Of a DNA stretch of 64,000 bases, positions 33,921 to 44,735 are shown one piece after another; position 1 is the stretch's first letter, and each line of letters begins with the position of its first letter. The stretch comes from Nocardia pseudobrasiliensis NBRC 108224 (GTDB taxonomy: Bacteria; Actinomycetota; Actinomycetes; Mycobacteriales; Mycobacteriaceae). Where the stretch lies: the NCBI RefSeq assembly GCF_001613105.1, contig NZ_BDBS01000044.1, positions 51,046 to 115,045 on the forward strand, written 5' to 3'. The translations under genes and the position numbers were made by a program. The notes under the pieces were generated by a model. That model worked only from the letters and a program-made list of their open reading frames with translations, was not told the origin of the DNA and searched no databases.

Positions 33921-34175
33921 ATGTTCTCCGACGCTCGCACCGAACTACACGACTTCACCGCCACCCGCTTCCCCGGCGGGCAGTTGCGCGACGATCAGGA
34001 CATCTTCAACAGCGGGTACGTGAACTCGCTGTTCGCCATGGAACTGGTCATGTTCATCGAACAGCGCCTCGACAGCCGTATACCCAACGACGAACTGCGG
34101 CTGGACAACTTCCGCACCGTCGAGGCCATGCTCGCCCTCGTCGACCGGCTCACCGCGCGCACCGAGGTGGCCTAG
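33921..34175 (+). CDS. Stand-alone acyl carrier protein of the hydroxymalonyl-ACP cassette
   Basis: An 84-residue carrier protein. The phosphopantetheine attachment is Ser36 in GYVNSLFAME, a variant of the usual DSL motif that is typical of FkbJ/ZmaD-type carriers. Short acidic helices and IFNSG precede it, and IPNDELRLDNFRTVEAML forms helices III and IV. It would carry the glyceryl group loaded by FkbH through oxidation to hydroxymalonyl-ACP and then deliver it to the PKS AT. It begins 14 bases after the dehydrogenase, and its stop overlaps the next GTG by one base. Confidence 0.93.
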   Translation: MFSDARTELHDFTATRFPGGQLRDDQDIFNSGYVNSLFAMELVMFIEQRLDSRIPNDELRLDNFRTVEAMLALVDRLTARTEVA

Positions 34176-35299
34176 TGCCCCCGCGCGCCGATATCCGAGA
34201 ATTCGTCGAGAAATTCGTGACCCCGCGGGCGGGCGAATTCGACCGCGAGGCGCGCATCGATCCCGAGGTGCTCGCCGAATGCGCGGCGCGCGGATATTGG
34301 GGCGCGGTGCTGTCGACGGTCCGGGGCGGCACCGGCGAGGGGATGACCGCGCTCGCGGAACTGCACGAGGAGATCGGGCGCGGCTGTTCGTCGCTGCGCA
34401 GCCTGCTGACCGTGCACTCCATGGCGCTGTACGCCCTCGACCGCTGGGGCGATCCGGCGACCCGCGACCGCTGGCACGACGATCTGGTGCACGGGCGCGC
34501 CCTGGGCGCGTTCTGTCTCACCGAACCCGAAGCGGGCAGCGACTTCTCGGCCCTGCGCGCCACGGCGCGCCGCGACGGCGACGGCTGGGTTCTCGACGGC
34601 CACAAGCTCTGGATCACCGGCGGGCAGCTGGCGGATGTGCTGCTGGTCTTCGCGCGGACCGAGGCGGGGCCGACGGCATTCCTGGTCGACGCGAAACAGC
34701 CCGGTGTGCAACGCATTCCGATCACCTCGGTCACCGGGACCCGCGGCAGTCAGCTCGCCGAGATCCGTTTCGACGGCTGCCGCGCCGGGGCCGACGCCGT
34801 CGTCGGCCCCGAGGGTATGGGCCTGGCCATCGCGACCGGGGTCTTGGACATCGGACGGTTCTCGGTGGCCGCGGGCTGCGTCGGACTGCTACAGGCGTGT
34901 CTGGAAGCCGCCGTGTCCCATGCCAATTCCCGCGCGCAGGGCGGTTCGCTGCTGCGCGACCATCAGCTGATCCAGCAGATGATCTCCACCATGGCCACCA
35001 ATGTCCGCGCCGCGCGGCTGCTGGTCTGGCAGGCCGCGCGGCTCAAGGACACCGGTAGTCCCGACACCCTCATGGCCACCTGCGTCGCCAAGCAGTTCGC
35101 CGCCACCGCCGCGGTCGCCGCCGCCAACGACGCGGTGCAACTGCACGGGGCGCGCGGCTGCACCGGCGACCATCCGGTCGAACGCTATCTGCGCGACGCC
35201 AAGGTGATGGAGATCATCGAGGGCAGTACGCAATTGCAGCATCAGCTGATCGCCGACGACGCCTGCCGCAATCAGGCGCGCATCACCACGATCGAGTGA
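34175..35299 (+). CDS. Acyl-CoA dehydrogenase-like flavoprotein of the hydroxymalonyl-ACP cassette
   Basis: A 374-residue acyl-CoA-dehydrogenase family protein. The FAD/substrate signature LTEPEAGSDFSALRA, the second signature LHGARGCTGDHPVERYLRDAK and VMEIIEGSTQLQ are present. In extender-unit cassettes (FkbI, ZmaE-type) such proteins oxidise the aldehyde of the tartronate-semialdehyde-ACP to the malonyl-type acid. A GTG start overlaps the ACP stop (TAGTG). In the absence of a methyltransferase in this cassette, the product is expected to be unmethylated hydroxymalonyl-ACP, as in zwittermicin, rather than methoxymalonyl-ACP. Confidence 0.9.
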   Translation: MPPRADIREFVEKFVTPRAGEFDREARIDPEVLAECAARGYWGAVLSTVRGGTGEGMTALAELHEEIGRGCSSLRSLLTVHSMALYALDRWGDPATRDRWHDDLVHGRALGAFCLTEPEAGSDFSALRATARRDGDGWVLDGHKLWITGGQLADVLLVFARTEAGPTAFLVDAKQPGVQRIPITSVTGTRGSQLAEIRFDGCRAGADAVVGPEGMGLAIATGVLDIGRFSVAAGCVGLLQACLEAAVSHANSRAQGGSLLRDHQLIQQMISTMATNVRAARLLVWQAARLKDTGSPDTLMATCVAKQFAATAAVAAANDAVQLHGARGCTGDHPVERYLRDAKVMEIIEGSTQLQHQLIADDACRNQARITTIE

Positions 35300-35310
35300 G
35301 GACCTTCGCG

Positions 35311-36360
35311 ATGAGCCAGGACGATCGGCAGCGCCCGCGCCGGATCAAATGCGTGGTCTGGGATCTCGACCACACGCTGTGGGACGGCGTGCTGCTGGAG
35401 AATGCCGCAATCGACGATCTCAAACCGGGTGTCCGCGACACCATCGTCGCCCTCGACGAGCGCGGCATCCTGCACTCCGTCGCCAGCCGCAACGATCCCG
35501 ACACCGCCCTGGCAAAACTCGCCGAACTGGGTATCGCCGACTACTTCCTGCATCCGCAGATCGGCTGGGACAACAAGTCCACCGCGGTCGCGGCCGTGGC
35601 GAAGGCGCTCGACATCGGCATCGACACACTGGCTTTCGTCGACGATCAACCACTCGAGCGCGACGAGGTGAGCTTCGTACACCCCCAGGTGCTGTGCCTG
35701 GACGCCGAACTGGCCGCCACACTGCCGCAGCGGCCGGAGTTCCAGCCGAAATTCGTCACGCGCGATTCGCGGCTGCGCCGCCAGATGTATCTGTCGAGTA
35801 TCGAGCGCACCCGGGCGCAGGAGCGGTTCTCCGGGACCAATGAGGAATTCCTGGCCACCCTCGATATGCGCTTCACCATCGGCCCGGCCACCCGCGCGGA
35901 TATCGGCCGCGCCGAGGAGCTCGTGGTGCGGACCAATCAGCTGAATTCGACGGGCATCATGTACTCGGCCGAGGAGTTGGCCGCGCTCACCGTATCCGAT
36001 GAGCATCTGCTGCTCATGGCCGAGCTCGAGGACAACTACGGCGCCTACGGACAGATCGGGCTCGCGCTGGTGCACACCACGCCGCGGGAGTGGACCCTCG
36101 AGCTGCTGCTCATGTCCTGCCGGGTGATCTCGCGCGGGGTCGGCACCGTACTGCTCAATCACATCATGCGCCTGGCCCAGGACGCCGGAGTGCGGCTGAT
36201 CGCGAAATACGTACCCTCCGAACGTAATCGGATCATGTACATCACCTACCGCTTCGCCGACTTCGAGGAGTCGGGCGAACGCGACGGTGTCACACTGCTG
36301 ACCGCGTCCGCGAAACCCGCTCCCCCGCCACCGCCCTACCTCACACTCGTCACCGCATGA
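35311..36360 (+). CDS. fkbH: FkbH-like HAD-superfamily glyceryl-ACP synthase
   Basis: A 349-residue FkbH-domain protein. The HAD motif VVWDLDHTLWDG has Asp18 and Asp20, followed by HSVASRND and FVDDQPLERDEV. The C-terminal half is the GNAT-like FkbH acyl-transfer region ending YVPSERNRIMY and YRFADFEE. FkbH takes 1,3-bisphosphoglycerate, removes phosphate and loads a D-glyceryl group on the ACP. It is the diagnostic gene for glycerate-derived extender units. The ATG at 35311 has GAGGA eight bases upstream; an in-frame GTG at 35296 overlapping the previous stop is less likely. Confidence 0.94.
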   Translation: MSQDDRQRPRRIKCVVWDLDHTLWDGVLLENAAIDDLKPGVRDTIVALDERGILHSVASRNDPDTALAKLAELGIADYFLHPQIGWDNKSTAVAAVAKALDIGIDTLAFVDDQPLERDEVSFVHPQVLCLDAELAATLPQRPEFQPKFVTRDSRLRRQMYLSSIERTRAQERFSGTNEEFLATLDMRFTIGPATRADIGRAEELVVRTNQLNSTGIMYSAEELAALTVSDEHLLLMAELEDNYGAYGQIGLALVHTTPREWTLELLLMSCRVISRGVGTVLLNHIMRLAQDAGVRLIAKYVPSERNRIMYITYRFADFEESGERDGVTLLTASAKPAPPPPPYLTLVTA

Positions 36361-37106
36361 CCGCCGCGACCGCCGACTCGGACAGGTGGATGCCGTATCC
36401 GCCGACCGGCGGTGCGCCCATCACCCTGTACTGCCTGCCGCACGCGGGTTCCGGCGCGTCGGCCTATCTGCCCTGGCGCGCGGCGCTGCATCCCGAGATC
36501 GAGGTCGTCCCGCTCCAGCCGCCGGGCCGGGAGATGCGGATGCGCGAAACACCGCACACCACACTGGAATCACTGCTGACGGAGTTGCTCACCGCCATGC
36601 AGGGCCGGTGGCGGACGCCCTTCGCGCTGTTCGGCCACAGCGTGGGCGCGCTGATCGCCTTCGAGCTCGCGCGCCGCCTCAGCGCGCCGCCGCCGCGGCG
36701 ACTGATCGTATCCGGGCGACGCGCGCCACAGTCGATCTCCCCGAATCCTTTGGCGCACACCGTCTCCGATGACGCCCTCGTGGAGCTGATCGCCACATTC
36801 GGCGGCGCGGTCGAGCCATTGCGCGCCGACAGCGCGCTGCGCCCTGTGCTGCTGGGGCTGATGCGCGCGGATCTGGCCGTCGACGAGACCTATCACCACC
36901 GGCCGGAGCCACCGCTGGACATTCCGATCACGGTGCTCGGCGGCAGTGACGACACGCGCGCGCCCACAGGGGAACTCGACGGCTGGCGCGACTGCGGCAC
37001 GGCCGGGGTCGAGGTCCGGATCGTGCCGGGTGATCACTTCTTCGTCGTCTCCCGCCGCGAGGCCGTGGTCGCGCGCATCCGGCGCTGTCTCACGGGGTCG
37101 CCATGA
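36357..37106 (+). CDS. Type II (editing) thioesterase
   Basis: A 249-residue alpha/beta-hydrolase thioesterase of the external type II class. LYCLPHAGSGASAY is the N-terminal signature, the nucleophile is Ser95 in GHSVGA, Asp is in GGSDD, and His in PGDHFF. Type II thioesterases remove aberrant acyl groups from carrier proteins. Because the PKS has no thioesterase domain, this enzyme may also be involved in release, though that is not its usual job. The start overlaps the fkbH stop (ATGA), and its own stop overlaps the next start in the same way. Confidence 0.93.
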   Translation: MTAATADSDRWMPYPPTGGAPITLYCLPHAGSGASAYLPWRAALHPEIEVVPLQPPGREMRMRETPHTTLESLLTELLTAMQGRWRTPFALFGHSVGALIAFELARRLSAPPPRRLIVSGRRAPQSISPNPLAHTVSDDALVELIATFGGAVEPLRADSALRPVLLGLMRADLAVDETYHHRPEPPLDIPITVLGGSDDTRAPTGELDGWRDCGTAGVEVRIVPGDHFFVVSRREAVVARIRRCLTGSP

Positions 37107-37764
37107 CGACACGCGGCGATATCGAGGTGTGGGTCCTGCCGCTCACCGGTGAGACGACTCCCGAGGAACGCGGACTGCTCTCCGCGGCCGAACTGGATCG
37201 CGTGCGGCGATTCGACGCCGTCGACGCGGCCTGCGATTATGTCCGCATCCGCGCGACGCTGCGCCGCCTGCTGTCGGAGCGCACCGGATGCCCACCGCGG
37301 GAACTGGTCTTCGTCACCGGACCGCACGGCAAGCCCGAATTACGCGGCGCCCCGGTGCCTTTCAATATCACCCACACCCGCGGCCTGGCGCTGCTGGCGC
37401 TCGCGAAATACGGTTCGATCGGTGTCGACGCCGAGGCCGTCGACACCGATGCCCGCGATGTGACCGGCCTGATATCGCGCGTGCTCACCCCGCGCGAGGC
37501 CGCGGCCGTCGGTGGCGATCGACGCCTGTTTCTCGAGCACTGGGTCGCCAAGGAGAGCTATCTGAAGTGGCTGGGACACGGGTTGACCGTCTCCCCCGAC
37601 GAACTCGAACTCGACACCGATTCCGCCGGGCGTCCGGTGATCACCTCGCCCGGCCGCCCCACCCATCCCGTCCATCGCCTCGACCTGGGCCACGACCATA
37701 TCGGCGCCGTCGTCTGTGACGGGCATTCGCCCCGAATTCAGCTGCGGCAGATCGGAGGACCACC

Positions 37765-37768
<4 letters not shown>
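37103..37768 (+). CDS. Sfp-type 4'-phosphopantetheinyl transferase
   Basis: A 221-residue Sfp-type enzyme. The substrate segment GKPELRG...FNITHTRGLALLAL, the metal-binding IGVDAEAVD and WVAKESYLKWLG are all present. It transfers phosphopantetheine from CoA to the three carrier proteins of this operon (two in the PKS plus the stand-alone ACP). The start and stop both overlap neighbours by four bases, so the operon encodes its own carrier activation. Confidence 0.94.
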
Positions 37769-39474
<1,706 letters not shown>

Positions 39475-39477
39475 ATT

Positions 39478-42426
39478 TCACACGGCGCGAACGGGATTCG
39501 GCGGCGGAGTCGGATCCGGCGGGAACAGGCCCAGGCGGCGGCTCAGCTGCGCGGCCCGGCGCAGCACCTGGCTCGCCTCGTGGGTGCGCCCGCTCGCGAG
39601 CAGGGCGCGACCGTAGACGTGCAGTGCGCGCAGGCCGCGCACCGGCGCGGCGACCTCGGTCAGGGCTTGCACGGCCTCCTCGGCGATCGGCACCGCGGCC
39701 TCGGCGTCACCGCTGTAGAGGATGACCTCGGCGAAGCGGGTCAGGGCCCAGCCCTCCTGATGTCGGCGGCCGCCGCGGCGGGCGACGACGAGCGCTTCCA
39801 GGCACAGTCGCCGGGCGGCCTCGGCGTCGCCGCATCGCAGGGTCGCGAAACCCAACTCGTGCAGGGCCATCGACTCGAGTCGCAGGCTGCCGACCGACCG
39901 CGCGATATGCAGCGCCCGCTCGGCCGCGCCGACGGCCTCCTGCCAGCGTCCCGCGTCACAGTAGGCGCGCGCGATCGCCGCCCAGCCCATGCCCTCGGCC
40001 CATCGGTTGTTGTCGCCGTGGCCCACGAGATCGATCGCCCGGCGGAAATGTTCCACGGCCGCTTCGGCATTGCCGAGATGGGAGGCGGTCGTACCGAGCA
40101 TCTGCTCGGCCATGACCGCGGCGGGCCGGTCGCCCAATTCGCGCAGCACCGCGGCGGCACGCCGCAGATCCGGCGTCACGCCCAGATCGCCGAGCCCGAC
40201 AAGCCGGGCGGTGGCCGCCGCCAACCGGGCTCGGGCCATCGCGCGGCGATCGCCGTCGAGTTCGGCGGCCCGGCTCAGCACCTCGAGCGCCTGCGCCACC
40301 TGGGCCAGATGTTCGCCCGCATCGCCCGCCACCGCCGACAGCAGTGCGAGATCGACCGCGAGCGTGCGGGTTCGGGCATCCGGGCAGTCGGCCACCTGCC
40401 GGTAGAGGGCGACCAGGCCGAATCGCTCGGTCACCGCCCAGGCGTTGCACTCTCGTTCGTCGGTGAACTCCAGTCCGGCCGTCTCGGTGGCGGCGTAGTA
40501 GTGCGTGCCCGCGCCGGTATCGCGCAGCCGGGCGATGTTCTTCGCGGTGGCGAGATGGAAATCGGCGAGCCGGCGCAGGGCGTGCGGCCACTCCTGCCGC
40601 AGCTGTTCATCGGCCACGCCGCGCGCGAACAGCCGCAGCAGGTCGTGGTACCGGTAGCGTCCGACCTCCGGGCTCTGCAACATGCTCAGATCCACGAGCG
40701 CCTCGCAGATCCGCACGGTCTCGGCTCGGTCGCGGTCCAGTAGCGCGGCGATGGCGGCGACGGGCAGATCGGGTGCGTCCGAATGCGCGACCAGGGCGAA
40801 GGCGCGGGCCAATTCCGGGTCGAGTTGCCGATAGCCGTCGCGGAACACCGATTCCACGGTGGTGTTGCCGACCACGAGTTCGGCCAGTCGGCAGCGTTCG
40901 TCGGCCAGCCGCTCGGCGACCGCGGCCAGCCGCCAGCCCGGCCGGGTCGCCAGGCGCGCGCCGACGATCCGCAGCGATACCGGCAGCCGGCCGCAGGCGT
41001 GCAGGATCTCCGCGGCCGCCGCGGGCTCCGCGGCCACCCGACGCTCGGAGACCATGCGCTCCAGCATCATTCGGGCCTCGCCGGGGGTCAGCACATTCAG
41101 CGGCACCAGTCGCGCGCCGAACAGCTCCGCCAGGCTGGAACGACTGGTGATCAACGCCGCGGCCGCGCCCTTGACCGGCAGCAGCGCGGCCACCTGGTCG
41201 ACATCGCGGGCATTGTCGAGCAGCAGCAGGAGACTCTTCGTCTCGAGCACACTGCGCCACAACGCCTGTCGCTCCGCGAGTTCCGGCGGTATATCGGCCC
41301 GGTCCACGCCCAGTGAGCGCAATGCGATGCTCAGCAGCACATCGACCGACCGCGGCCGCTCGTCCATGCCGCCGAGTTCGAGATACAGCAGGCCGTCGGC
41401 GAAGCGGTCCTGGATCCGATGCGCGAGATGCACTGCGAGCGTGGTCTTCCCGATTCCGCCCATGCCGGTGATCGCGACCACCGTGCGGCCGGAGTCGGCT
41501 CTCAGCAGCTCGGTCAACTCCCCGACGAGCTCGTCGCGACCGACGAAATCGGCGATATCGGGCGGAAGTTGCCAGGGTACGTAGGTCGGAAGTTGTTCGG
41601 ACTGCGGCGTTTCGGCGTCGGCGGCGCCGCTCGCGGGCTGCGCGGAGAGAATGCGGTGCTGTAATCGCACCAGCCGGGGGCCCGGTTCCAGGCCGAGTTC
41701 GTCGGCGAGTATGCGCTGGGCGTTGCGATAGACCTCGAGGGCTTCCACCCGGCGGCCGCTGCGATACAGCGCGTCCATCAGCATCTCGTGCCAACGCTCG
41801 CAATGGGGTTCGGCCGCGACGAGCGCGTCGAGTTCGCGGACCGCGGCCGCGTGATGACCGAGATCCAGCGCGACCGCCATCATGGATTCCCGCAGTGCCG
41901 ACCGCAGCCGCCGCAGCCGCGAGCGCTCCTGTTCGGCCCACGGCCCCGGCAGGCCGACCAGCGGATCACCGCGCCACAGCGCCAGCGCCGCGGTCAGTTC
42001 GGCATCGGCCACATCGAGTGCGCCTGTGCGCCGGGCGGATTCGGCCGCGGCGATCAGCCCCTCGGCTCGAACGACATCGGTGTCCACCGCGACGGCGAGC
42101 CGATATCCGCCCCGGGTCGAACACAGCCAGTCGTTTCCCGCGCCCGCGCCGCCCTGGGCGTCGAATTTCCGACGCAGGGCCAGAACATGATTGCGCAGCA
42201 CCCCGATCGCCGAGGCGGGTTGGCGATCGTCCCACAGCGCGGCGGTCAACTGCGCGGTCGACAGGGTCCGATCGGGTTCGGCCGCGAGGATGGCCAGTAC
42301 CGTTCGCTGTTGCGGGGAGGCGATGTCGAGTCGGGTATCACCGAGCCACACCTCGACGGTTCCGAGCAGACGCAGCCGGAGCGTCCGCGGCCCCGTCGCG
42401 TCGTTCGGGTCCTGCTCCGTTGCCAC
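39478..42426 (-). CDS. SARP-family transcriptional activator with NB-ARC and TPR domains (AfsR-like)
   Basis: A 982-residue AfsR/RedD-type regulator. Residues about 15-110 are an OmpR-like winged-helix domain (LRLLGTVEVWLGD, SPQQRTVLAILA, HVLALRRKF). Residues about 115-265 are the bacterial transcriptional activation domain (LWRGDPLVGLPGPWAEQER, YRSGRRVEALEVYR). The NB-ARC part has the P-loop GMGGIGKTTLA and LLLLLDNARD, and the C-terminal third holds TPRs. SARPs bind heptameric direct repeats and activate specialised-metabolite operons. The GTG at 42426 has GAGGG upstream. Adjacent to the PKS operon, it is the best candidate for its activator. A P450-like gene lies 72 bases upstream in the same direction. 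Confidence 0.92.
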   Translation of the reverse strand: MATEQDPNDATGPRTLRLRLLGTVEVWLGDTRLDIASPQQRTVLAILAAEPDRTLSTAQLTAALWDDRQPASAIGVLRNHVLALRRKFDAQGGAGAGNDWLCSTRGGYRLAVAVDTDVVRAEGLIAAAESARRTGALDVADAELTAALALWRGDPLVGLPGPWAEQERSRLRRLRSALRESMMAVALDLGHHAAAVRELDALVAAEPHCERWHEMLMDALYRSGRRVEALEVYRNAQRILADELGLEPGPRLVRLQHRILSAQPASGAADAETPQSEQLPTYVPWQLPPDIADFVGRDELVGELTELLRADSGRTVVAITGMGGIGKTTLAVHLAHRIQDRFADGLLYLELGGMDERPRSVDVLLSIALRSLGVDRADIPPELAERQALWRSVLETKSLLLLLDNARDVDQVAALLPVKGAAAALITSRSSLAELFGARLVPLNVLTPGEARMMLERMVSERRVAAEPAAAAEILHACGRLPVSLRIVGARLATRPGWRLAAVAERLADERCRLAELVVGNTTVESVFRDGYRQLDPELARAFALVAHSDAPDLPVAAIAALLDRDRAETVRICEALVDLSMLQSPEVGRYRYHDLLRLFARGVADEQLRQEWPHALRRLADFHLATAKNIARLRDTGAGTHYYAATETAGLEFTDERECNAWAVTERFGLVALYRQVADCPDARTRTLAVDLALLSAVAGDAGEHLAQVAQALEVLSRAAELDGDRRAMARARLAAATARLVGLGDLGVTPDLRRAAAVLRELGDRPAAVMAEQMLGTTASHLGNAEAAVEHFRRAIDLVGHGDNNRWAEGMGWAAIARAYCDAGRWQEAVGAAERALHIARSVGSLRLESMALHELGFATLRCGDAEAARRLCLEALVVARRGGRRHQEGWALTRFAEVILYSGDAEAAVPIAEEAVQALTEVAAPVRGLRALHVYGRALLASGRTHEASQVLRRAAQLSRRLGLFPPDPTPPPNPVRAV

Positions 42427-42498
42427 ACTGATCCCTCACATCCACCGCGGCCCGCTAACCCGCCGCGCGATTCGCCAGTGTACTTCCGGCTGGGAACT

Positions 42499-43545
42499 TC
42501 AGCGCAGCAACGCCCGCATGGTGATCGGGCCCGCCGGATCGCGCGGGGCACCGGCGGGCAGTTCGAGCCGATAGGTCTGGGCGATGGTGGCCAGAACCAG
42601 CGTCGCCCGCAGCAGCGCGTAATCCTGTGCGATACGCCCGGCCCGGCCGTGACCGAACGGCAGATACGCCGATCGCGGATGCGTCTCGGCCAGGAAGCGC
42701 TCCGGACGGAACGCCCCGGGCCGACGCCACAGATCGGGCTGGCGGTGAATGACACTGGGCGACAAGACGATCGCCGCGCCCGCGCGCAGCGACATACCCG
42801 CCACGCTGTCCGCGCGCACCGCCCGCAGCGCGAACGTCCGCACCGGCGGATGCAGCCGCAGCGCCTCCGAGGCGATGGCCTGCGCCCACACCAGCCTCGG
42901 CACATCCTGTGGCCGCGCCCGTCGCCCGCACAGCACGCTGTCCACCTCGGCCTCCAGCCGCGCCCGCGCCTCGGGCGCGTCGGCCAGAAGAAGCAGCATC
43001 CGCACGAGATCGGCCGAATCGGTGGCCTCACACGACGATCGCAGCAGCAGCCGGACCGTCACCGGCACGATGGGTCGTCGGCGCAATTCCGCGTAGGCCC
43101 GACCGACCACGGCCGCGTCGGCGGCCAGACTCGGGCGCAGCGCGGCGCGGCGACGGAGGTCGAGGGTGACTCTGCGCAGTTCGACGCCGAGATCGACAAT
43201 GCGCCCGTCCCACCACGTGCCGGTGACCCAGGAGGTCGCATTGGCGATCTCCGGCACGAAACCGGCTGGCCGCCACGTTCGTTCGATGGCGGCCGGGCTT
43301 TCGAACCAGTCGGCGTAGTTGTCGCGGCGGGCGTGCAGCACCCGTTCGATATGGTCGGAACCGCTCAGCAGGTACACCCCCGCGCGGCCGAGCGGAAGAC
43401 CCGCCGCCCCTCGATATCTGGTGACGATTTCGGCGTAGGAGGCCAGCGGATCGCGCACGAGCCGTAACCACCACCCGAACGTTTCCCGATAGCCGACCAT
43501 GTGGAGCCGATCCGGTGCGACAACCGGGATCGCGGGTGAAAGCAT
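42499..43545 (-). CDS. Degenerate cytochrome P450-like protein lacking the heme cysteine
   Basis: A 348-residue P450-fold protein, shorter than the usual 400-450. The ExxR motif (EALRLHPP) and the PERF motif (RPERFL) are intact. The heme loop reads FGHGRAGRIAQ: aligned on FGxGxRxCxG, the cysteine is Arg (codon CGT) and the final Gly is Ala. The I-helix has SCEATDS instead of AGxxT. Without the thiolate it cannot be a normal monooxygenase. P450-like partners without cysteine are known (EryCII, DesVIII) but assist glycosyltransferases, and none is seen here. The reading frame is intact with normal codon use, so it appears maintained. The ATG at 43545 has GGAG six bases upstream, better than the ATG at 43560. 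Confidence 0.85.
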   Translation of the reverse strand: MLSPAIPVVAPDRLHMVGYRETFGWWLRLVRDPLASYAEIVTRYRGAAGLPLGRAGVYLLSGSDHIERVLHARRDNYADWFESPAAIERTWRPAGFVPEIANATSWVTGTWWDGRIVDLGVELRRVTLDLRRRAALRPSLAADAAVVGRAYAELRRRPIVPVTVRLLLRSSCEATDSADLVRMLLLLADAPEARARLEAEVDSVLCGRRARPQDVPRLVWAQAIASEALRLHPPVRTFALRAVRADSVAGMSLRAGAAIVLSPSVIHRQPDLWRRPGAFRPERFLAETHPRSAYLPFGHGRAGRIAQDYALLRATLVLATIAQTYRLELPAGAPRDPAGPITMRALLR

Positions 43546-43700
43546 AGTTTCTCCAGACATTCGCGCGCCGCCAACCTACGTCCGCGTCCGATATCCCGCG
43601 ATCACATCCGCATCACCGCCGCCCGCGCACGGTCAGATCTGTGTCATCGCCGGGTGCGATCCCCACCGAGAGGTCGCGTTCGACGCCTACCTTGCATCGT

Positions 43701-44483
43701 GTGACGGCTGTTGCGAAGAACCCCACCTGGACCTTCACCGATTTCGAATTCAACGCCCTGTGGTACGAGGCGACGGGGGAATGGATGCCCTGGCCGTTCG
43801 CCTTCACCACCGATATCGCCAGTTACGACGAATTCGTCAGCAGGCGCCGCAGGACCATGCCGCGTCTGATTCGGAGCCTGCGCTCGTCGTTCGACCAGGT
43901 GCTGCGGACCTTTTCGGCGCCCGAGGCCCGCGTGGTGGTGAACGGCTGGGGCGGTCACTCGCACCGGGATCCGGACGCGGTGCTGCGGCTGTTGGCCGTG
44001 CGACGGGGGGACCGGGGATATCTGGTCACCCAGGCGCCGGGCCGAACCTATTGGCACGGCGAGGTTCTCACCGTCACCGAATGCGATCCGCTGCGCCTGG
44101 CCGATACGGTCGTGCGGGCGCTGCCGGAACGACGGCCCGGCGGTGGGGCGGACATCGTCCTGCCCGACGGCGATATCGACGACGATCTGGACTACTTCTT
44201 CAGCGACGCGGCGGGCGATCGGGCCCGGCAGTTCCTCGACGCTCCCCTGGTCTGCGCGGGCGCCATTCACGTCATCCAGCATTTCTCGGCCTACGGTCCG
44301 CGCGGCAGCGCCCGCTACCGGCTGAACTGGCGCGATCTGGACGGCGACGGCCGGTACGTGATCGACGGCCGGGCCCCGACGATCGCGACCGCGGCCGACC
44401 ATCATCTACTCGTCGCGCTGCTCGACGGCCGGATCGACGATGCCGTGGCGGCCAGCGGCCAGCGCGATACCCGGGCCGGATGA
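43701..44483 (+). CDS. EspG-family ESX secretion-associated protein
   Basis: A 260-residue protein. The N-terminus WTFTDFEFNALWYEATGEWMPWPF matches the EspG pattern W-x-F-T-x-x-E-F-x-x-L-W, and the mixed alpha/beta C-terminal part fits its length. EspG proteins are cytosolic chaperones of PE/PPE-type ESX substrates in Mycobacteriales. No ESX genes are nearby, so this is an isolated copy. The GTG at 43701 is chosen: a TACCTT -10-like element ends seven bases before it, suggesting a leaderless start. An ATG at 43641 would add 20 residues that do not look like EspG. Confidence 0.75.
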   Translation: MTAVAKNPTWTFTDFEFNALWYEATGEWMPWPFAFTTDIASYDEFVSRRRRTMPRLIRSLRSSFDQVLRTFSAPEARVVVNGWGGHSHRDPDAVLRLLAVRRGDRGYLVTQAPGRTYWHGEVLTVTECDPLRLADTVVRALPERRPGGGADIVLPDGDIDDDLDYFFSDAAGDRARQFLDAPLVCAGAIHVIQHFSAYGPRGSARYRLNWRDLDGDGRYVIDGRAPTIATAADHHLLVALLDGRIDDAVAASGQRDTRAG

Positions 44484-44490
44484 GATACAA

Positions 44491-44517
44491 AAAAACCCGC
44501 GCCGTTGCGCGGGTTTC
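44491..44517. terminator. Bidirectional rho-independent terminator
   Basis: A perfect 9-bp stem (AACCCGCGC, 44494-44502) pairs across the 4-base loop CGTT with 44507-44515. An A-run lies to the left and TTTCTTG to the right, so it terminates both the EspG gene (rightward) and the cold-shock gene (leftward). It is the clearest intrinsic terminator in the window. Confidence 0.85.
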
Positions 44518-44531
44518 TTGTGGTCTGCAAC

Positions 44532-44735
44532 TTAGATGATGCGGACGCTCTGAGCCTGCGGGCCCTTCTGGCCCTGACCGATCTCGAACTCGACGCGCTG
44601 ACCCTCGTCGAGGGACTTGAAGCCGGAGCCGGAGATCGCGGAGTAGTGGACGAACACGTCGGGGCCGCCACCGTCCTGGGCGATGAACCCGAAGCCCTTT
44701 TCGCCGTTAAACCACTTCACACTGCCTTGCACCAT
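44532..44735 (-). CDS. cspA: CspA-family cold shock protein
   Basis: A 67-residue single cold-shock domain. VKWFNGEKGFGFI contains RNP1 (KGFGFI) and VFVHYSAI contains RNP2; the domain ends with EGQRVEFEIGQGQKGPQA. It binds single-stranded nucleic acids and acts as an RNA chaperone or transcription antiterminator. The gene is monocistronic, ends at a strong terminator and has a long AT-richer leader to its right, as is common for csp genes. Confidence 0.96.
   Translation of the reverse strand: MVQGSVKWFNGEKGFGFIAQDGGGPDVFVHYSAISGSGFKSLDEGQRVEFEIGQGQKGPQAQSVRII

Noticed and set aside
42499..43545. Functional P450 monooxygenase
   Set aside because: The heme-ligating cysteine is Arg, so ordinary P450 catalysis is not possible.
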